Source: Actinomycetota bacterium (GTDB lineage Bacteria > Actinomycetota > Actinomycetes > S36-B12 > UBA5976). From it: a DNA stretch of 33,750 nucleotides. A model generated the notes under the pieces. That model had not been told where the DNA came from, searched no databases, and saw only the letters and a list, made by a program, of their open reading frames with translations. Made by a program: the position numbers and the translations under genes. This document shows, piece after piece, positions 8,148 to 16,674 of the stretch. How positions within the stretch are numbered: position 1 is the first letter of the stretch; every line of letters starts with the position of its first letter. The stretch spans positions 1 through 33,750 of the forward strand of contig RFTO01000002.1 in the NCBI GenBank assembly GCA_009923375.1, in the 5' to 3' direction.

Positions 8148-9173
8148 ATGAAGCGGTCGCGGGTAGGTTTCGCGGCCGGAATCGCAGGCCTTGTAGCACT
8201 TGTGACCTTCGTCACAAGTACTCAGTCAGCCGTTATCGCTCAAGGAACTCACGCAGCCGTCAAACCCCCTGTGATTAAGTTGCGGTGGTCCCAAGAATTC
8301 ACCGGAGCGGCAGGAATCCCGAACTTCGTTCAGACCCGTTCGGCCGTAGCTGGCAAGCATGTCTGGGCGGCCGAGGTGAATGGCCTTGGCGGAGGGAACT
8401 ATGAGCGCCAGTACTACACAGATGGCGCGGTCTCGCTCAATGCGAATGGAACGGTCGCCCACAACGCGATTGAGCTCAATGGCCAGGGTCAGCTCGCCAT
8501 AAATGCGGCGAAAACGCCGAGCACATTTGGCTCCGCGCCTGGTTCTACTCCAGGCACCGCGGACAACGTGAACTGCTGGTACGGGCGCTGCAAGTATCAA
8601 AGTGGCCGCATCAACACTCTCGGGCTCGTCGGTTTTAAATACGGCCGGCTTGAGGCCCGAATCAAGATTCCTAGCGGGATTGGGACCTGGCCGGCTTGGT
8701 GGATGATGGGGGCGAATCAGCCAACTGTTGGTTGGCCCAAGTGCGGGGAGCTGGACATCATGGAAGCCGCGATGAGCAGCGGCTGGGCCTACTCCGCATT
8801 TGGAACAATGCATTCTTTTCCGGATAACGGAATCGGCCTTTCCAGGACGATCTATCCAGACAAGCTTTACACGGCTTACCACACTTACGGCCTGCAATGG
8901 GATGCCACAAAAATTATCTGGTCATTTGACGGCAAGCCCTTCTTTACCTTGACCAAAGCGAGCGCAACCTCGGCGGCGAATGCAGTTGACGGAGTCCGAC
9001 GCAGCTGGCCGTTCGATCAAGAGATGTACATGATTCTCAATACCGCGATCGGTGGCCGACTCGGCGGAGACAGCAGCTTCAACGCACCACCTAATGCAAC
9101 CGGCGGAACGATGCTCGTTGACTGGATTCATTTCTCATCAGTCGACGGCGTCGGCTCTGTGATCATCCACTGA
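8148..9173 (+). CDS. Secreted GH16 endo-beta-glucanase (laminarinase-like), copy 1
   Basis: A 341-residue protein. The ATG at 8148 is chosen because it follows an AGGGAGG ribosome binding site and starts a clean signal peptide; the frame extends upstream to 8004 without a signal or ribosome site. Residues 1-35 are the Sec signal. The catalytic motif is ELDIME at 201-206 (nucleophile E201, acid/base E206), the E-x-D-x-x-E beta-bulge form typical of bacterial laminarinases. Other family elements are ERQYYTD, SGRINT, FKYGRLEARIKIP and GTWPAWWMMG. It should cut internal beta-1,3 (or mixed 1,3-1,4) glucan linkages outside the cell. It shares fold, motifs and the C-terminal SV.G.G.VI.H signature with the second GH16 gene at 12296. 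First gene after the divergent operators. Confidence 0.9.
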   Translation: MKRSRVGFAAGIAGLVALVTFVTSTQSAVIAQGTHAAVKPPVIKLRWSQEFTGAAGIPNFVQTRSAVAGKHVWAAEVNGLGGGNYERQYYTDGAVSLNANGTVAHNAIELNGQGQLAINAAKTPSTFGSAPGSTPGTADNVNCWYGRCKYQSGRINTLGLVGFKYGRLEARIKIPSGIGTWPAWWMMGANQPTVGWPKCGELDIMEAAMSSGWAYSAFGTMHSFPDNGIGLSRTIYPDKLYTAYHTYGLQWDATKIIWSFDGKPFFTLTKASATSAANAVDGVRRSWPFDQEMYMILNTAIGGRLGGDSSFNAPPNATGGTMLVDWIHFSSVDGVGSVIIH

Positions 9174-9211
9174 TGTTTGATTCTTCACCTCGTGACGAAG
9201 GGAATGCACAC

Positions 9212-10960
9212 ATGAACCGCCTATTGCGCAAGGGGGCAGTTGCTTCGGCGGCGCTGATGGTCCTAGCAGGTCTCCCGATGATGACCACCTCGGCTGCAGC
9301 TGTGACGGAATGGATTCCTGCACCCACATGGAGCCAGATGAACGTGGATTCCGCAGCCGGGGTGTTCCAGCAGGATCTGCGCATGTTCGACTCCAGCAGT
9401 GTGAAGATGACTGACAGTTCCAGCCAGCACGGCACCGCTTACATCCGCAAGAGCACCCGCACCGTGACAGTGAGATACGACTGCACCAAGCAGCAGGGGT
9501 CGCTACCTTTGCCATCATCCACCTGCGCGGGAAAGAACCTTCAGTTCTGGATTGATCTGTCAGGGTTGGATTTCACCCGCGTGAAAGTCGGCGTCGAAGG
9601 TGTGTTGAAGAGCAAACCGAATGTCTATGTCACGAAGACTGCTGACGAGAACGGCCAAGCTACGGTCACGCTGAATGTCACCGATCGCGGCACCGCCGCA
9701 AAGGGCCAGGTTCTCATGGCCGACGACTACATCGGCGTCAGTGTGAGCGCTTGTGACCGGTCCGTGGCATCGAATAAGTGCTCGAACACGTCATACGTCG
9801 GGCCGTTGGCGCTGCTCTACCAAGACAAGGGTTACTACCCGCAGGTGAAGATTCTGAACATGGATCAAACCCCTGCGCTGCCAAATTGTGGCGGCGTGCT
9901 CTGGGCGCGCGATGAGACGTGGGACTGGAGTGTGTACAAGCGCTCCTGGTTCGGTGATTACGCCTGTGTCTACTCCAAGTCTTATCAAGTGGGCGATAGC
10001 GCAACTGTTCCTTACCGAATTTTGGATATCTGGGGGACGCCGATGGCGAACTACCCAGTGGACTTCACCCACCCGAGCACCCCACCGAACTGCGGGACAG
10101 TGCGGTGCAAGTGGGCAAAAGACACGATGCACAAGTACACCGACAAAAACGGTTACGTCACTTTCGTTGCTCGTAACTTGAACACCGCGGTTGAAGCCTG
10201 CGCAAACGTCGGCTACAACCAGGACACGAAGCAAACGCACAACTGTGCCATTGGCGTTGGCATGGAAGCCACCACTGGCATGGAGCCGGAGTCGCGCGAT
10301 CTGTTCTGGCCACAGTTCGTGAATTCGCTGACTATTCCTTCGGACTACATCGATTTCCATGTTCGCTCCCGAGGCATGCTGAACACACCGACAGACCCCA
10401 ACGACCACTCGGCGCTACCAGCACCGATCTCCAATGATGTCTATGCAGGCGATGTCAAGAACCCTGCGTTGCCAGTTGCCGGCAGTGCGGCGGCCCCCGG
10501 GGACGCAACCTTCCAAGCATCCGCGATCACAGCGACTTTGGATCTCAGTTACCTGATGAACGGCAACCCTGACGTCACATGCTTCCGGGTGCTGGATGCC
10601 AAGCACCCCCAGCGGGTAAAGAAGTTGTCTGCGAATTGCAAGGAAGCGGTTCCGCTGTACGCGCCTGATGTTGTGGTGACTGCGAACAACGGCGGGAAGG
10701 TGCTTCGTGTGTGCCCAGACACCAATGCGTCAGGTGTGTGCAGTGCCGCACAGTTACCTCGGTCATGGGACATCACTAGCGTGGCTCAGATGAAGTCGTC
10801 ACAGACTTTCGGGTGGCAGTACTACTCCCAGCTGCTGTTGACAGCAACCCAACCGGGCAAAACGACATTCACTGTGACGGTTGGGAAGAACCGCCCCATC
10901 ACGATTGCGCAGTCGTACATCAACACGGCACCAACGCCCACGACGATCAAGCGAGGCTGA
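9212..10960 (+). CDS. Secreted cysteine-rich protein of unknown function in the glucan cluster
   Basis: The ATG at 9212 follows GAAGGGAA and begins a signal peptide of about 33 residues (MNRLLRKG, hydrophobic run, SAAA); an upstream in-frame ATG at 9173 is less likely. The 582-residue product has 14 cysteines, an even number consistent with disulfide bonds outside the cell. Two segments carry T.DENG.ATVTL and TDKNGYVTF motifs that recall bacterial Ig-like domains, and related motifs occur in the next gene and in the protein at 1-1982. I recognise no catalytic motif, sorting signal or transmembrane anchor. It lies 38 bp after the first GH16 gene and one base before the next gene, so it is surely co-expressed with the glucanases. 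Glycan binding or a structural role at the surface is inference. Confidence 0.8.
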   Translation: MNRLLRKGAVASAALMVLAGLPMMTTSAAAVTEWIPAPTWSQMNVDSAAGVFQQDLRMFDSSSVKMTDSSSQHGTAYIRKSTRTVTVRYDCTKQQGSLPLPSSTCAGKNLQFWIDLSGLDFTRVKVGVEGVLKSKPNVYVTKTADENGQATVTLNVTDRGTAAKGQVLMADDYIGVSVSACDRSVASNKCSNTSYVGPLALLYQDKGYYPQVKILNMDQTPALPNCGGVLWARDETWDWSVYKRSWFGDYACVYSKSYQVGDSATVPYRILDIWGTPMANYPVDFTHPSTPPNCGTVRCKWAKDTMHKYTDKNGYVTFVARNLNTAVEACANVGYNQDTKQTHNCAIGVGMEATTGMEPESRDLFWPQFVNSLTIPSDYIDFHVRSRGMLNTPTDPNDHSALPAPISNDVYAGDVKNPALPVAGSAAAPGDATFQASAITATLDLSYLMNGNPDVTCFRVLDAKHPQRVKKLSANCKEAVPLYAPDVVVTANNGGKVLRVCPDTNASGVCSAAQLPRSWDITSVAQMKSSQTFGWQYYSQLLLTATQPGKTTFTVTVGKNRPITIAQSYINTAPTPTTIKRG

Positions 10961-10961
10961 T

Positions 10962-12299
10962 GTGAACCTCCTGACACCGCGCTCTAGGAAGGCACTCCTG
11001 GCTTCGGCAGCACTCGTTGCTGGTCTGTTCGTCGCACCAATCGCTCCAACTCAGGCTGCTGGATTCCCGACGCTTCGCTTAGTGGATCCAGCGCCGACGC
11101 CAGTCAATAGTTTCGAGCTCACCTTCGATGCGAAGGACAGTGGCTGGATCAAGTACTACACCCCCGCCATGCGCGCGTTCTTCATGTATCGCAATGTCGG
11201 CTCCACCTTCTCTTTCACCTATGAGGCGAAGGACAGCAATGGCGCGTTGATGAAGAACGCGCCTGTCTATTTGATTGTCAATAAGAACTGGTCATGTTCA
11301 GATGGCACGTACACAACGGATGTTGACACCTTCTACTCGGGAGTCAACCGACCTGACGCGCGTCATATTGTGGGTGACTGGTGCGGAAGTGAGCAGAAGA
11401 TGTTCGGCGGCGAGACTTCTGTGCCAGGCACCACAGATGCCAATGGCCGTGTGACGTTTACCCTCACCAACACCAATGCCAGTGCCGACGCAGAGGTGGC
11501 CCCAGTCGGCAAGACTGTCATCAACACCTACTCACCGGGAAACCTCAGATACACGGAGGATCCGCTGAGCTTGGGCAGCACCATCACCGCAAGTTTCGTC
11601 CAACATCCGCTGGCTGCAGATGACAACGCCGAGAACAAGGATTTGCTTTTCGTACACCTCGTGAATAACTCGCTGAAGGCTGAGAAGGCAATAACCACGG
11701 CACTGACAGCAGCAGGAACAAAGCAAATCCGCTTCCGCGCTGTCAACCTTGATGGAGTCCCGCAAGCAAACGTGGCAGTCAGCATTGTGCAGATGTCTGG
11801 GCCGGATGAGGCGTCCATCATCCCGATCACTGGCAGTGAGTATGGCGGCATCATCAGCACCACATCCGACGCAAGCGGATGGGTGACATTCAATGCTGTC
11901 ATGACCGACAAGATGGTGGGAGATCAGGAGATCACCGCCAAGATTGATGACACTCGTGTGTCTGCGAAGCTGACCGTTTCGTGGATTGATGTCTCACCTC
12001 CCAAGGTCACCAAGGCGGCAGTAATCACCGGCCGCGCGGTTGTTGGGGCGACGCTGGCGGCTGCCAAGGGAACCTGGTCTGGCTCTCCTGCCATCACCTA
12101 CTCATGGCTCCAGTGCACCGCACCGGGTAAGGCAGCAACTGCGGTGCCCCTAGGTTGCACGGCCATCAAGAGTGCGACGAAATCAACATACAAAATTGCG
12201 GTGGGCAATCGCAATAAGTACATCCGCTCCGTTGTCCGCGGAACGAACTTGGCCGGAGCCGCGCTGACTGTCAGCGCAGCGACAACGAAGATCAAGTGA
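10962..12299 (+). CDS. Secreted Ig-like repeat-module protein
   Basis: The start is taken as GTG at 10962, two bases after the previous stop, since it begins a clean signal peptide (VNLLTPRSRK, hydrophobic run, TQAAG). An 81-bp in-frame extension upstream overlaps the previous gene and lacks a signal. The 445-residue product has three parts. Residues about 35-190 resemble the repeat unit of the protein at 1-1982 ([IL]RLV.P, W.KYY, G......Y, then TTDANG..TFTL.NT.AS.DAE..P). The middle is another Ig-like segment. The last 100 residues form an actinobacterial Ig-like module with the pattern P.VT..A.VG.TL.A..GTWSGSP....SW..C. No enzyme motif is seen. A substrate-capturing or wall-associated role is inference from its place between two glucanase genes. 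Confidence 0.8.
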   Translation: MNLLTPRSRKALLASAALVAGLFVAPIAPTQAAGFPTLRLVDPAPTPVNSFELTFDAKDSGWIKYYTPAMRAFFMYRNVGSTFSFTYEAKDSNGALMKNAPVYLIVNKNWSCSDGTYTTDVDTFYSGVNRPDARHIVGDWCGSEQKMFGGETSVPGTTDANGRVTFTLTNTNASADAEVAPVGKTVINTYSPGNLRYTEDPLSLGSTITASFVQHPLAADDNAENKDLLFVHLVNNSLKAEKAITTALTAAGTKQIRFRAVNLDGVPQANVAVSIVQMSGPDEASIIPITGSEYGGIISTTSDASGWVTFNAVMTDKMVGDQEITAKIDDTRVSAKLTVSWIDVSPPKVTKAAVITGRAVVGATLAAAKGTWSGSPAITYSWLQCTAPGKAATAVPLGCTAIKSATKSTYKIAVGNRNKYIRSVVRGTNLAGAALTVSAATTKIK

Positions 12300-13357
12300 C
12301 GTCGATGACACCATTGAAGAAGGTCGTGTTCGCGGCAGTTGCCGGCACCATCGCTGCGGCGTTGGTGTTGCCATCCCCCGCGATGGCTAAAACAAGTGCC
12401 CGTGCTGCCGCGAAGACTGAGGCGGCCGCAAAGCCAAAGCTTCGAATGCTGTGGCATGAGGAGTTCGATGGCAAGCGTGGTCTGCCGCCGACGGTCCAGA
12501 CGTCGACCAGGAAGTATGACAAGAAATACAACTGGACAACGGAGATCAACGGGAATCCGTACAACCACGAGCGCCAGTACTACACCGACGATGTGGTGCA
12601 GTTCAACAAGAGTGGCAGCATCGCTCATTACGCCATTGAGGTGAACGGCAAGGGATCACTGGCGATCAATGCCATGAAGCCCCAGAAGAAGACTGCAACT
12701 CACCGCAGCACTTACCCGCAGGATTACTGCGCATATGGCGTGTGTGAATACGTCTCTGGGCGGATGAACACCAAAGGCAAGCTCGGGTTCAAGTACGGGC
12801 AGATCCTTGCTCGGGTGAAAGTGCCCGATGGTGGCGGAACGTGGCCCGCTTTATGGTTGCTCGGCGCGGATGACTCCACGAACAACTGGCCAGGTTGTGG
12901 TGAGATCGACATGCTTGAGTCAGCTACGACTGCCAATTTCTATGGCGCGATTGTTGGCACTTTGCACTCATGGCCAGACGACGGCATCGGCACCACCGCG
13001 CGCTACTACCCCGAGGCACCAGATCTGTACGCCGGCTACCACACCATCGGGCTGCGCTGGGTGCCCAACAAGATTGAGTTCATGGTTGATGGCAAGGTGT
13101 ACCAGTCGATCACCAAGAAGGAGATGACTTCGGAAGGCAATGCTGTCTATGTCGACTCCCTAGGGCAGACCTACAACCGGGAATGGCCTTTCAATAAGGA
13201 GTTCTACATGATCCTCAACCTCGCGATGGGCGGGTTCTTCGGAGGCGACTCGAGCGATGACTACAAGGCGCCTGCGGACAGCAAGGGTGGAGCGCTGCTC
13301 GTCGACTGGATTCGGGTGTACTCGGTTAATGGAATCGGCAAGGTAATTCGGCACTAA
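12296..13357 (+). CDS. Secreted GH16 endo-beta-glucanase (laminarinase-like), copy 2
   Basis: A 353-residue protein; the GTG at 12296 overlaps the previous stop by four bases (GTGA), with an alternative ATG at 12305. A signal peptide ending in PAMA precedes an Ala/Lys-rich linker. The catalytic motif is EIDMLE at 203-208 (nucleophile E203, acid/base E208), within WPGCGEIDMLE, the form seen in beta-1,3-glucanases. ERQYYTD, YVSGRMNT, FKYGQILARVKVP and GTWPALWLLGA are shared with copy 1, so the pair arose by duplication. The copies differ in the loop before the YG.C.Y.SGR.NT motif and around the C-terminal third, which suggests different chain-length or branch preference. It closes the block of secreted proteins before the ATPase gene. 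Confidence 0.9.
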   Translation: MTSMTPLKKVVFAAVAGTIAAALVLPSPAMAKTSARAAAKTEAAAKPKLRMLWHEEFDGKRGLPPTVQTSTRKYDKKYNWTTEINGNPYNHERQYYTDDVVQFNKSGSIAHYAIEVNGKGSLAINAMKPQKKTATHRSTYPQDYCAYGVCEYVSGRMNTKGKLGFKYGQILARVKVPDGGGTWPALWLLGADDSTNNWPGCGEIDMLESATTANFYGAIVGTLHSWPDDGIGTTARYYPEAPDLYAGYHTIGLRWVPNKIEFMVDGKVYQSITKKEMTSEGNAVYVDSLGQTYNREWPFNKEFYMILNLAMGGFFGGDSSDDYKAPADSKGGALLVDWIRVYSVNGIGKVIRH

Positions 13358-13442
13358 GTACCACCCGCGTCGGCCACCCGGTTGACGCATCCCCTTTCAC
13401 AACGGATCGTCCGGCACGTTCCTGCCGGTGAAGGAGAATGAC

Positions 13443-14528
13443 ATGGCAACCGTGACCTTTGAGAAGGCAACGCGGATTTACCCAGGGTCAACAGTCCCGG
13501 CGGTGAACGAACTTGACCTGCACATCGAAGACGGCGAGTTTCTCGTTTTCGTGGGCCCATCTGGCTGCGGTAAGACGACTTCGTTGCGGATGCTCGCCGG
13601 TCTTGAGGACATCGACAACGGCGATGTCTTTATCGGCGGCCGCGAGGTGACTTACGTCGCCCCCAAGGACCGCGATATTGCGATGGTGTTTCAGAACTAT
13701 GCGCTCTACCCCCACATGACTGTCGCCGAGAACATGGGCTTCGCATTGAAGATTGCGGGAGTCTCCAAAGAGGAATCCGCCAAGCGCGTTAAGGAAGCGG
13801 CGGAAATCCTCGACCTCACCGACTATCTTCTGCGCAAGCCGAAGCAACTCTCCGGCGGGCAGCGCCAGCGGGTGGCGATGGGGCGTGCGATCGTGCGCAA
13901 CCCGCAGGTGTTCCTCATGGACGAACCGCTGTCGAACTTGGATGCGAAGTTGCGTGTTCAGACGCGCACCGAGATTGCAGCATTGCAGCGCCGCCTTGGC
14001 GTCACCACTGTTTACGTCACCCACGACCAGACCGAGGCGATGACCATGGGTGATCGCGTCGCGGTAATGAAGGACGGGTTCTTGCAGCAGGTGGACACTC
14101 CTCAGAACCTTTACAACCGCCCTGGCAACGCATTCGTGGCCGGATTCATTGGCTCACCTGCGATGAATTTGGTCGATGTTCGTGTATCTGATGGCCGAGC
14201 GCAACTAGGTAACACCTCCGTCGCACTGCGCAATGAGGTCCTGGCCGAGCTTGCCTCCGAGGGAACAGACACCGTCACCTTGGGCATGCGACCGGAGTCA
14301 CTGACTCTAAACGATGGCGGCTTGGAGCTCGACTTGCACTTAGTCGAGTTGCTCGGTGCCGATGCTTATGCCTACGGAAATGTTATGGATGCCAATGGCA
14401 AGCCCCAGCAGCTGACTATCCGCACCGACGGTGAGCACGCACCCTCGCGTGGTGCTCGAATCCAGCTGCATGTCAATGAAGGGGCAGTACACGCCTTCAG
14501 CACCATCACGGGCAACCGGCTGGGCTAA
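13443..14528 (+). CDS. Sugar ABC transporter ATPase, MalK/MsmX/UgpC type
   Basis: A 361-residue protein; ATG at 13443 follows AAGGAGAA. Walker A is GPSGCGKTT at 38-46, the signature LSGGQ is at 136-140, Walker B ends FLMDE at 157-161, and the switch histidine is H194 in VTHDQTEAM. The C-terminal 130 residues form the TOBE/OB regulatory domain of MalK-like ATPases. The permease operon on the other strand has no ATPase, so this protein should drive it, although MsmX-type ATPases often serve several importers. It is the last gene of the plus-strand cluster, 85 bp after the second GH16 gene, and is followed by a strong hairpin. Confidence 0.93.
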   Translation: MATVTFEKATRIYPGSTVPAVNELDLHIEDGEFLVFVGPSGCGKTTSLRMLAGLEDIDNGDVFIGGREVTYVAPKDRDIAMVFQNYALYPHMTVAENMGFALKIAGVSKEESAKRVKEAAEILDLTDYLLRKPKQLSGGQRQRVAMGRAIVRNPQVFLMDEPLSNLDAKLRVQTRTEIAALQRRLGVTTVYVTHDQTEAMTMGDRVAVMKDGFLQQVDTPQNLYNRPGNAFVAGFIGSPAMNLVDVRVSDGRAQLGNTSVALRNEVLAELASEGTDTVTLGMRPESLTLNDGGLELDLHLVELLGADAYAYGNVMDANGKPQQLTIRTDGEHAPSRGARIQLHVNEGAVHAFSTITGNRLG

Positions 14529-14531
14529 TTA

Positions 14532-14573
14532 ACCGAGCAACTGACCAACAGCCGGGTTGCTCAGTTGCTCGGT
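14532..14573. terminator. Bidirectional hairpin between convergent genes
   Basis: A perfect 13-bp inverted repeat, ACCGAGCAACTGA (14532-14544) and TCAGTTGCTCGGT (14561-14573), with a 16-nt loop. It fills the 50-bp gap between the stop of the plus-strand ATPase gene and the stop of the minus-strand tryptophan dioxygenase gene. No U-tract follows on either strand, so it is not a textbook intrinsic terminator. Its position still fits a shared end or 3'-protecting structure for both transcripts. Confidence 0.7.
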
Positions 14574-14578
14574 AAGAA

Positions 14579-15406
14579 TCAGAACTCGCTGCGGATTGCC
14601 CAAAGATCGGGAAACACCGGCTGTGAGACGGTGCCGGTGAGGTAATCCACACCGGAGGACCCACCAGTGCCTTGTTTGCGACCGATAGTGCGCTCAACCA
14701 TTTTCACATGCCGGTAGCGCCATTCCTGTAATCCCTCGTCGATGTCGACAAGCCGCTCGCAGACCAAGGCAACCTCAGGGTCATGGCGGTGGGCATCGAG
14801 CAACAAATGTTGGACGTCTGCATCGGCGCAGTAAGGAGTGCTGACATCTCGGTTGATCAAACGGCCAGGTACTGGATACCCGTGTGCAAGGAAGTAACGC
14901 AGACACGAGTCCCAGAGACTCGGTGAGGCGAGCAGTTCCAAGATGGTCGCATGCTCTGCGGTATTCGGCGCAAATTGCGTCGCAACACGAGCATCACGGC
15001 GCCCCAGCAACACCTCGACCATCCGAAATTGTGCTGATTGGAATCCGCTGGAGGATTCCAATCGCCCGCGAAATGACATGAACTGCAGTGGCGTCATGGT
15101 CTCCAGGATGTCCACCTGTGCCACACAGATCTTCAGGATCGTGCGGATGCGGCTGAGCAACCCCAGGCTGGCGTAAGTGTCACCGGCCGCCAAAGTGATG
15201 TGGGCTTGCTTCATCTCATGCAGCAGTTGCTTAAACCACAACTCGTAGGTCTGGTGGATGATGATGAACAAAAGCTCATCGTGTTCTGGGACGCCATCTG
15301 GATGACCAGAGACTTGCTGTTGCAGACTCAAGAGCTGGGGGATATGCAGATACGACTGGTAAGACATCGCCTGCTCATAGGGCGCGCCTGAGTAATCCTC
15401 GCTCAT
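14579..15406 (-). CDS. kynA: Tryptophan 2,3-dioxygenase
   Basis: A 275-residue cytosolic haem enzyme that oxidises L-tryptophan to N-formylkynurenine. Family hallmarks are all present: the active-site histidine H51 in the IIHQTYELWFKQ motif, R113 in the SFRGRLESSSGFQS motif, and the axial haem ligand H233 in RYRHVKMVERTIG followed by GTGGSSG. Length matches bacterial members. Its ATG overlaps the kynureninase stop by four bases (ATGA), so the two enzymes are translationally coupled. It is the last gene of the minus-strand operon that starts with an M13 peptidase. Confidence 0.95.
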   Translation of the reverse strand: MSEDYSGAPYEQAMSYQSYLHIPQLLSLQQQVSGHPDGVPEHDELLFIIIHQTYELWFKQLLHEMKQAHITLAAGDTYASLGLLSRIRTILKICVAQVDILETMTPLQFMSFRGRLESSSGFQSAQFRMVEVLLGRRDARVATQFAPNTAEHATILELLASPSLWDSCLRYFLAHGYPVPGRLINRDVSTPYCADADVQHLLLDAHRHDPEVALVCERLVDIDEGLQEWRYRHVKMVERTIGRKQGTGGSSGVDYLTGTVSQPVFPDLWAIRSEF

Positions 15407-16674
15407 GTGACCGTCCCTGCTTGGAGGTCACCATCGAGATAGGTCTGCGTGAGCAGGCACTCCCGAATTCGCTGAAAGCCGTCCCACACTTCGGCATAAC
15501 TCGTTGCCAAAGGTGACATCGCCACTCGAATTGAATCGGGAACGCGGTAGTCGGTGATCACCGAGTGCTTAGTGCGTAACGCTGTGCTGATAGCGAGGGC
15601 GTCAGGATGACCTAGGGTGATGTGGCCCCCACGTTTACTTGCATCCCGCGGAGTCAACAGCGTCATGCCCAACGGGGCAAGCCATGTGTCAAAGAGGGAA
15701 ATCATCATCTCGGTGCCGGCAACTGCTTTTGCGGCGACTGCTGGCATCCCAGCCCGCTTGAGCATCTGCAGCGAAGATTCGACGCTTGTCGTCCCGAGTA
15801 GCGAGGGGCTCGCTACCTGGAATCCGCGAATGCCATCTGCTCGATCGAAGTTCGCGCCCATCTGGAACTGCTCCCGTTGGGCGAACCAGCCGCGGATTGG
15901 CACCTGCACTTCCGCTTGCACCCTGTGGTTCACGTACATCCAGGCCGGTGCACCTGGGCCGGAGTTTAGATATTTGTAGGTGCACCCGACTGCGAGGTCG
16001 ACTCCAGTGTCATCAAGGTCAAGTTCAACCGAACCGACAGCATGCGCTGCATCCCAGACCATGAGAGCGCCGTGTTTGCGGACAAGGTCGGTGATAGCGC
16101 GGACGTCATGGCGCGCACCGGCGCGATACTGGACAACCTGGAGTGTCACTAATGCCACATCATCATTGAGATAAGGCGCCAGTTGTTGCGCCGTGATGAG
16201 CTCCCCTTGCTGTGCGTCTGACTCGTTATCGATCACCACGAGTCTCATGCCATGTTGTTCGGCAAGGCCCTGCAGGATGTAGCGATCGGTGGGGAAGTTC
16301 GCCGCATCGGTGATGATTGTGCGGCGCCCCGGCCGCGCGGTGATGGCAGCGCCGCAGAGTTGGTAGAGGTTCACCGATGTCGTGTCGCATACGAGGGTCT
16401 GCCCTGCGGCAGCGCCTAGCGCCACCTCCCCGAGGAGATCGCCCACTCGCTGAGCTGAGTTAACCCAGTGTGCCCAGCCCAGAACGCCTTCATCGGCCCA
16501 GACGTCCAGTGTCGCGTTGATGGCCTGGACTGTTTGCCTGGGCAAACGGCCGAGTGAATTGCCGTCGAGGTAGCAGACGGACTCATCAGTGATGAGGAAC
16601 TCACTGCGGAAGTTCGCTAACGGGTCGGCTGAATCCAGAGCCAGAGCAGCCGACCGGTCGATTGCGGTGGTCAC
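15403..16674 (-). CDS. kynU: Kynureninase
   Basis: A 423-residue PLP enzyme of the aspartate aminotransferase fold that splits kynurenine into anthranilate and alanine. The PLP lysine is K234 in the CTYKYLNSGPG motif, and the PLP-ring aspartate is in VWDAAHAVG. The YLDGNSLGRLP motif near the N-terminus and the GIRGFQVASPSLLG region are family signatures. The GTG at 16674 is preferred because it overlaps the peptidase stop as GTGA; a TTG at 16677 is an alternative. The downstream overlap with kynA is ATGA. A formamidase to join the two enzyme steps is not seen in the window. Confidence 0.93.
   Translation of the reverse strand: MTTAIDRSAALALDSADPLANFRSEFLITDESVCYLDGNSLGRLPRQTVQAINATLDVWADEGVLGWAHWVNSAQRVGDLLGEVALGAAAGQTLVCDTTSVNLYQLCGAAITARPGRRTIITDAANFPTDRYILQGLAEQHGMRLVVIDNESDAQQGELITAQQLAPYLNDDVALVTLQVVQYRAGARHDVRAITDLVRKHGALMVWDAAHAVGSVELDLDDTGVDLAVGCTYKYLNSGPGAPAWMYVNHRVQAEVQVPIRGWFAQREQFQMGANFDRADGIRGFQVASPSLLGTTSVESSLQMLKRAGMPAVAAKAVAGTEMMISLFDTWLAPLGMTLLTPRDASKRGGHITLGHPDALAISTALRTKHSVITDYRVPDSIRVAMSPLATSYAEVWDGFQRIRECLLTQTYLDGDLQAGTVT

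Noticed and set aside
8226..8897. A 223-codon open frame on the minus strand
   Set aside because: It is antisense to the first GH16 gene across its catalytic motif and shows no family features.
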